A stretch of 64,000 nt of DNA from Cephaloticoccus sp. (GTDB lineage Bacteria > Verrucomicrobiota > Verrucomicrobiia > Opitutales > Opitutaceae): the NCBI GenBank assembly GCA_030833445.1, contig JAURHD010000002.1:124001-188000 (forward strand). Direction: 5' to 3'. A model generated the notes under the pieces. That model saw only the letters and a program-made list of their open reading frames with translations. It was not told where the DNA came from and did not search any database. The translations under genes were made by a program, and so were the position numbers. This document shows positions 59,773 through 64,000 of this stretch, piece after piece. Position 1 is the stretch's first letter. Each line of letters opens with the position of its first letter.

Positions 59773-60810
59773 TCAGGCTGCCGTCACGGGCGACCTTTTT
59801 TCGCTCCGGCGCAGGGATCCAACCCGTTTTAACAACTCTTTCTTAAGTTCTTCAAGGCCATCACCGTTCAGGCACGAAACCTCGACAAAATCGACTTTGT
59901 GCCGGCGCTTGAACTTTGTGAGCTCCGCCTTGGCTTCCGGCAGGTCCATTTTGTTTGCCGCCACTAGACGTGGCTTCTTCAGCAGTGCCTTGTCGTAGAG
60001 TTTCAACTCATCGAGCAGATGTTTGTAATCCTCCCGGGGATCGCGCCCGTCTGTCCCGGCCATATCGACCATAAACACCAAGAGGGCACAGCGCTCAATG
60101 TGGCGCAAAAACCGATGCCCCAACCCACGGTTTTCATTGGCACCTTCAATCAAACCAGGCACGTCGGCCAGCAGCAGACGTCGGGTTCCCTTGGCATCAT
60201 CGGGATATTCAATCACCCCAATTTGCGGATGGAGCGTGGTAAATGGATACGCGGCGGTCTTGGGCCTTGCCCGGGTAATGCGATTGGTCAGCGAGGACTT
60301 GCCGGCATTGGGGAAGCCAACGAGGCCCACATCGGCAATACTCTTGAGCACCAGCCGATAGACCCCGGTTTCACCCTGCTGACCGGGATTGGCGCGCTTG
60401 GGCGCCCGGTTGACGGATGTTTTGAAGTGGGTGTTACCCCACCCGCCATTGCCGCCCTTACAAAGAATCACCTGCTGACCGTCCTCAATGATCTCAGCCA
60501 CGACCTTGCCGGTATTTTCATCGGTTACCACGGTGCCCAAGGGCATGCGCAGCACGCAGGCTTTGCCGTCGCGCCCATGCTGATCGGAACCAAGGCCATG
60601 TTCACCGCGTTCACCTTTGCGGTGCGGCGTGTATTTATAATCGACGAGATTGTTGGTATCGTCATCCCCCACGAGCATGACATCACCGCCGGCGCCACCA
60701 TCGCCGCCATTGGGTCCGCCCCACGGCTCATATTTTTCACGACGGAAGCTGATACAGCCCCGCCCGCCGTCGCCGGCCGCCACCTTGATTACACACTCGT
60801 CGATAAACAT
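59773..60810 (-). CDS. obgE: Obg GTPase
   Basis: 345 residues. The Obg fold has Gly-rich 'AGDGGRGCISFRREKYEPWGGP' and 'GGNGGWGN'. The GTPase domain carries G1 'GFPNAGKSSL', G3 'DVPGLIEGA' and G4 'NKMDL'. It links ribosome assembly and stress to growth. It lies 74 bases downstream of ftsZ on the same strand. Confidence 0.96.
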   Translation of the reverse strand: MFIDECVIKVAAGDGGRGCISFRREKYEPWGGPNGGDGGAGGDVMLVGDDDTNNLVDYKYTPHRKGERGEHGLGSDQHGRDGKACVLRMPLGTVVTDENTGKVVAEIIEDGQQVILCKGGNGGWGNTHFKTSVNRAPKRANPGQQGETGVYRLVLKSIADVGLVGFPNAGKSSLTNRITRARPKTAAYPFTTLHPQIGVIEYPDDAKGTRRLLLADVPGLIEGANENRGLGHRFLRHIERCALLVFMVDMAGTDGRDPREDYKHLLDELKLYDKALLKKPRLVAANKMDLPEAKAELTKFKRRHKVDFVEVSCLNGDGLEELKKELLKRVGSLRRSEKRSPVTAA

Positions 60811-60884
60811 GGGAGCAAGGATGCAGAACGCCTTCGGTTTGCCAAGGGGGGTGTTTTAAGCCGCCCCAGGCAGGGAACATTCGC

Positions 60885-62171
60885 TCAGATTGCGATTTTG
60901 ATCCCTTTGCGCAGATAGGTCGGCACATCGAGGTCCTGCCCATCAAAGAGATTGCGATCGGTTTTCTCAAAGTGACCACGGCTTTCCAATTCACCGAAGC
61001 CAAATTCGTCCTGATCGATCTTGAGCTGGTCACGCCGCATCTGGGCAGTGACGGCCGCCCGGATGGTGGGTTCCGTCACTGGCGCCGCTGAAGGTAGTTC
61101 TTCACCGATGGGGGCTTGGTCTCCCACATCATTTGGCAATGGCGATCGGCTGCGCATCGGGGGCAAAGGCCGGCGCACGCTCACACCCCGGCCCCCCATA
61201 TCGCTGGTGCCGATCACGCAAATTTCCACCCGGTCCCGCAAATCCTCGTCAATGACCGCCCCCATGATGACGTGTGAGTTGCGACCGAACTGTTCGGTGA
61301 TGTCGCCCATCAACTCGTTCACCTTGGGCAAAGTCAGGTCCGCTCCACCGGTAATATTGACCAGCAGGCGATCGGCCTTGCGGGCAAACTCCGGGGTATG
61401 CAACAAGGGGCACATCTTGAGGCTGGCAATGGCATCCGCCACCGCGTTCTCACCGGCACCCTCGCCAAGTCCGAAAAGTGTCTTGCAGCCCCGGTTTTGA
61501 AAGGCCTGCCGGAGGGCGGAAAAGTCGAGATTGATGAGGCCGGTTTTGAACAACATCATCCAAATGGACTTCACACCCCGGCCAATCCAGGCATCTGCCT
61601 GCGCGAAAGCATCCAACACGGTCGCATCGTCTGCTCCTTCTTGGAGCAAAATGTCATTGGGCAGTGGAATCACTGCGTCACAAACCCGGCGCAGGGCCTG
61701 CAACCCCTCTTCGGCCTGTTTAAGACGACGCCCCCCCTCAAAGCTGAACGGCATGGTAACGAATGCGATGACCAGCGCGCCGGATTCCGTGGCAATCTCC
61801 GCGACGGTTGGCATGGCCCCACTCCCTGTGCCGCCACCCATCCCACCAATCAAAAACACCAGATCACAATCGGCGACCACCTTGGCAATTTTATCGCGGT
61901 CGGCCTCGGCCGCTTCACGGCCCAATTCGGGATCACCTCCGGCGCCCAAGCCCCGGGTCACACTCATGCCCAACAACACTTTGTCCTGCACCGGTGAGCT
62001 GGCGAGGGCTTGGGCATCGGTGTTGAGCACGGTCATTTGCAACCGCTCCAGATTTTCCATCTTCAGCCGGTCGACGGCATTCGAGCCCGCTCCACCCACC
62101 CCGATCAGTTTGATGGTGATGTTGGGATCACCCGGGTTGACGGTTTCCAAGGGAAGTTCGTTGAGATTCAT
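60885..62171 (-). CDS. ftsZ: Cell division protein FtsZ, with a changed T7 loop
   Basis: 428 residues from the ATG at 62171 (MNLNELPLETVNPGD); the ORF track begins 88 codons earlier, inside ftsA. The tubulin-type GTP-binding motif is 'GGMGGGTGSGAMP', with 'GVGGAGSNAVDRL' before it. The C-terminal conserved peptide is 'DVPTYLRKGIKI'. The T7 loop reads 'GLINLDFSALRQAF' where E. coli reads 'GLMNVDFADVRTVM'; Asp212 is Ala here. FtsZ forms the division ring, and this loop completes the GTPase site of the next subunit. It is 5 bases past the ftsA stop. Confidence 0.96.
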   Translation of the reverse strand: MNLNELPLETVNPGDPNITIKLIGVGGAGSNAVDRLKMENLERLQMTVLNTDAQALASSPVQDKVLLGMSVTRGLGAGGDPELGREAAEADRDKIAKVVADCDLVFLIGGMGGGTGSGAMPTVAEIATESGALVIAFVTMPFSFEGGRRLKQAEEGLQALRRVCDAVIPLPNDILLQEGADDATVLDAFAQADAWIGRGVKSIWMMLFKTGLINLDFSALRQAFQNRGCKTLFGLGEGAGENAVADAIASLKMCPLLHTPEFARKADRLLVNITGGADLTLPKVNELMGDITEQFGRNSHVIMGAVIDEDLRDRVEICVIGTSDMGGRGVSVRRPLPPMRSRSPLPNDVGDQAPIGEELPSAAPVTEPTIRAAVTAQMRRDQLKIDQDEFGFGELESRGHFEKTDRNLFDGQDLDVPTYLRKGIKIAI

Positions 62172-62176
62172 GGCGC

Positions 62177-63391
62177 TCAGGAATTGGCGAACAGTTTGGT
62201 AATGCCGCGGAGGAATCCGGTTCGGCGACGACTCGATCCGAGGCGTTGCGTATGGGATTGCACCCCGTAGTAGAGTAAGCCCAAGGCGGTGTTGTAACCC
62301 GGGTCCCGGAGGTTCTCGGCCACCCACGCGGGGGTTTCGCCCAGATGAACCGGCACGTTGTAGATCTTGGCGGCGGCTTCGGCGATTCCGGTCAACTTGG
62401 CGGTTCCGCCCGTCAACACGACCCCGCCGCTGCAATTGTCCACCGTGAAGGCGCCGCCTAATTTCTTCTTCACTACCTCAAGGATTTCCCAAGCCCGGGC
62501 CGAGGTGATTTGCTCGATCGCATGCCGGGAGAATTGCCGGTCACCAATGGCGAAATTGCCATCCAGCCAGACTTTTTCCGTCTTGTCGCGAGTTTGCACA
62601 ATCGCCCGTCCGTAACGCAATTTGAGTTTCTCCGCCTGCCCTTCCGTCAAACGCAGTCCGATACTCAAGTCATTAGTCAAATGGGTTCCGCCTACGGGTA
62701 GCACCCCGGTGGTGTGCGGCACGCCATCGCGATAGAGGACGTAATCGGTCGTGCCGGCCCCGATATCAATGGCCAGCACGCCATGCTGACGCTCTTCCGG
62801 CGTGGTCACCATGTGGCCGGAAGCCAGGCTGGAAAGGACGAGTTCGCTGACTTCCAGGTTGAATCCGCGGATCACGTGGATCGTATCGGCCAAGCGCTGT
62901 TCCTGGCCATGCACCGTCCAATACCCGACATCTAAACGCTGCCCCACCAAGTGTTCGGGCGAGGTTGGCACCAACCGGCCATCCACCCGGAACGGGCGCC
63001 GGATGTGATGCACCACCATGCGACCTTTCGGCAATTCCTTGGCTCGGGCCAGTTCACAGACGGTGCGGATATCCTCGGACCCAATCATGTTGTCCGCCGC
63101 TTTCACACTGACGGAGGATTCATTGTAGAAGCCCTCCAAGTGGCCACCAGTCTGGGCGAGAAATACCGTATCCGTGCGTTCACCCGCCTCGCGTTCCGCC
63201 TGCTCGAGCGCGCTGTGGGTGCATTCGCTGGCGGCCTTGTAGTCGACGACCGTGCCCTTGATCACGCCGCGCGACTGACACTCACCCCGGCCGATGATGG
63301 CGAGTTCGCGACCGGTGTATTCACCGATCAGCACTGTTACTTTGGAGGTGCCGATTTCGACGGCACCGATAAAATGGGGACTAGAGCTCAA
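62177..63391 (-). CDS. ftsA: Cell division protein FtsA
   Basis: 404 residues. The actin-like ATPase has 'GAVEIGTSKVTVLIGE', 'LAIDIGAGTTDYVLY' and 'GGVVLTGGTAKLTGI'. The C-terminus 'GFLRGITKLFANS' is an amphipathic helix that tethers it to the membrane. It anchors FtsZ filaments. The only plausible start is TTG at 63391, overlapping the ftsQ stop; no in-frame ATG or GTG lies near it. Confidence 0.96.
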   Translation of the reverse strand: MSSSPHFIGAVEIGTSKVTVLIGEYTGRELAIIGRGECQSRGVIKGTVVDYKAASECTHSALEQAEREAGERTDTVFLAQTGGHLEGFYNESSVSVKAADNMIGSEDIRTVCELARAKELPKGRMVVHHIRRPFRVDGRLVPTSPEHLVGQRLDVGYWTVHGQEQRLADTIHVIRGFNLEVSELVLSSLASGHMVTTPEERQHGVLAIDIGAGTTDYVLYRDGVPHTTGVLPVGGTHLTNDLSIGLRLTEGQAEKLKLRYGRAIVQTRDKTEKVWLDGNFAIGDRQFSRHAIEQITSARAWEILEVVKKKLGGAFTVDNCSGGVVLTGGTAKLTGIAEAAAKIYNVPVHLGETPAWVAENLRDPGYNTALGLLYYGVQSHTQRLGSSRRRTGFLRGITKLFANS

Positions 63392-64000
63392 TGGTCTTGG
63401 GACGGGTTGGCTTGAATAGTGATTTTGCGGGAGCGTTCTGCTTTGGCGCCAGATTCTGCCCGGGCCGCGGTTCGCTGAAGGTTACCGGCACTTGGATACG
63501 TCCGTCGGTCATGCGTCCCACCGCGAGATTGATCTCGGTTACGGGTTGGTCGGCCTGAGCCCGCACGGAATCGATCAATACGTCCAGTTGAGCAATCTGG
63601 CGCAGAAAATCCGCGGAATTATTGGCGAGGAAAATGATGCGTTCGATGTTGGACGCGCGCACCTCAATTACTCGGTCGGCTTCGAGCCGGGCCAATGAGA
63701 CAACCTTCCATGTTTGATAGAGGTGGGGTGCTTCATTGCGAGCCGTAGCCAGCAGATCAGCCACCACGCTCATGTCGGCAATCGGCTGCAATTTGTCACC
63801 TACCTTGGCCAGCCGGATACCGTCCAAAAAGGGCAACGTGCCCATGAGCGATCGATCGTAACCACGGCCATCATAAACCACGCCGTCCCGCGCCACCAGT
63901 AACGGCCGCGGAGCGCCTCCGCCCAATTGGGCATTCACGAGGGCGACAGGGGAACGTTCGGCCAAGGTGATTTCCAAAGTGCTGGGGAATTTACGAGCCA
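63381..64000 (-). CDS. ftsQ: Cell division protein FtsQ, C-terminal part (partial at right edge)
   Basis: The minus frame stays open to the right edge and reads 'ARKFPSTLEITLAERSPVALVNA', as expected for the end of the POTRA domain and the start of the FtsQ beta domain; the ORF track takes a TTG at 63977 as start, but the gene continues upstream. 'YDRSLMGTLPFLDGIRL' and 'IIFLANNSADFLRQIAQL' follow. The N-terminal membrane helix lies outside the window. FtsQ links the FtsBL subcomplex to the divisome. The stop overlaps ftsA by 11 bases. Confidence 0.9.
   Translation of the reverse strand, partial: ARKFPSTLEITLAERSPVALVNAQLGGGAPRPLLVARDGVVYDGRGYDRSLMGTLPFLDGIRLAKVGDKLQPIADMSVVADLLATARNEAPHLYQTWKVVSLARLEADRVIEVRASNIERIIFLANNSADFLRQIAQLDVLIDSVRAQADQPVTEINLAVGRMTDGRIQVPVTFSEPRPGQNLAPKQNAPAKSLFKPTRPKTIEL

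Overview
The window looks like chromosomal DNA of a verrucomicrobium, most likely of the Opitutales/Opitutaceae. No marker such as rRNA is present, so this placement is an inference. It rests on the gene content: a dcw-type ftsQ-ftsA-ftsZ block with a divergent FtsZ, many Gfo/Idh/MocA dehydrogenases and sugar epimerases, an ECF sigma remnant of the 'ALSLARNQADAGDLVQQ' type, a PhoX/DUF839 protein, GH78 and GH13 enzymes, FG-GAP proteins and TonB receptors. Base composition is moderately GC-rich by eye and fairly even. I see no insertion sequence, prophage or CRISPR array.

Layout. 1-1.8 kb: start of nusA (runs off the left edge), an intrinsic terminator directly in front of it, a DUF2851 gene broken by a one-base frameshift, and tRNA-Ser(UGA). 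1.9-11.7 kb: a sugar-metabolism region with an SSS symporter, two TIM-barrel epimerases, two Gfo/Idh/MocA dehydrogenases, a seven-repeat FG-GAP protein, two AraC regulators, a cupin and a YugP-type protease. 11.8-23.3 kb: mostly housekeeping genes: oligopeptidase, TonB receptor, ferredoxin, rhomboid protease, Tsp/Prc protease, prmC-prfA and a HAD hydrolase. 23.3-23.9 kb: a scar in which the first 37 codons of an ECF sigma gene abut an Ala/Thr-rich tail in another frame. 23.9-29.9 kb: a SNF2 ATPase, an HpcH aldolase, and a tightly overlapping three-gene operon of two homologous Cys-rich proteins plus a TIM-barrel glycosidase-like protein, followed by tRNA-Phe. 30-32 kb: nucleotide-sugar genes. 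32-37 kb: an alpha-L-rhamnosidase operon with two Gfo/Idh/MocA genes. 37-44 kb: oxidoreductases, PhoX, a pair of ABC sugar permeases without their binding protein or ATPase, and a bile-acid-symporter-like gene coupled to murJ. 45.8-53.6 kb: a prenyl synthase, lower glycolysis (gap-pgk-tpiA) and a pullulanase-like GH13. 53.7-57.5 kb: mnmA and small genes. 57.5-64 kb: a PilB/GspE ATPase with a separate MshEN-like protein, obg, ftsZ, ftsA and the 3' part of ftsQ, which runs off the right edge.

Taken together, the window describes a saccharolytic, Gram-negative-type cell. TonB-dependent uptake, GH78/GH13 hydrolysis, epimerase/dehydrogenase processing of sugars and lower glycolysis sit beside cell-division and translation genes. 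The observations most worth checking are the loss of the catalytic T7-loop aspartate in FtsZ, the Cys-rich twin operon, the sigma-factor scar, the DUF2851 frameshift, the terminator and alternative hairpin directly before nusA, and the orphan Omp85 C-terminal segment behind a membrane helix.
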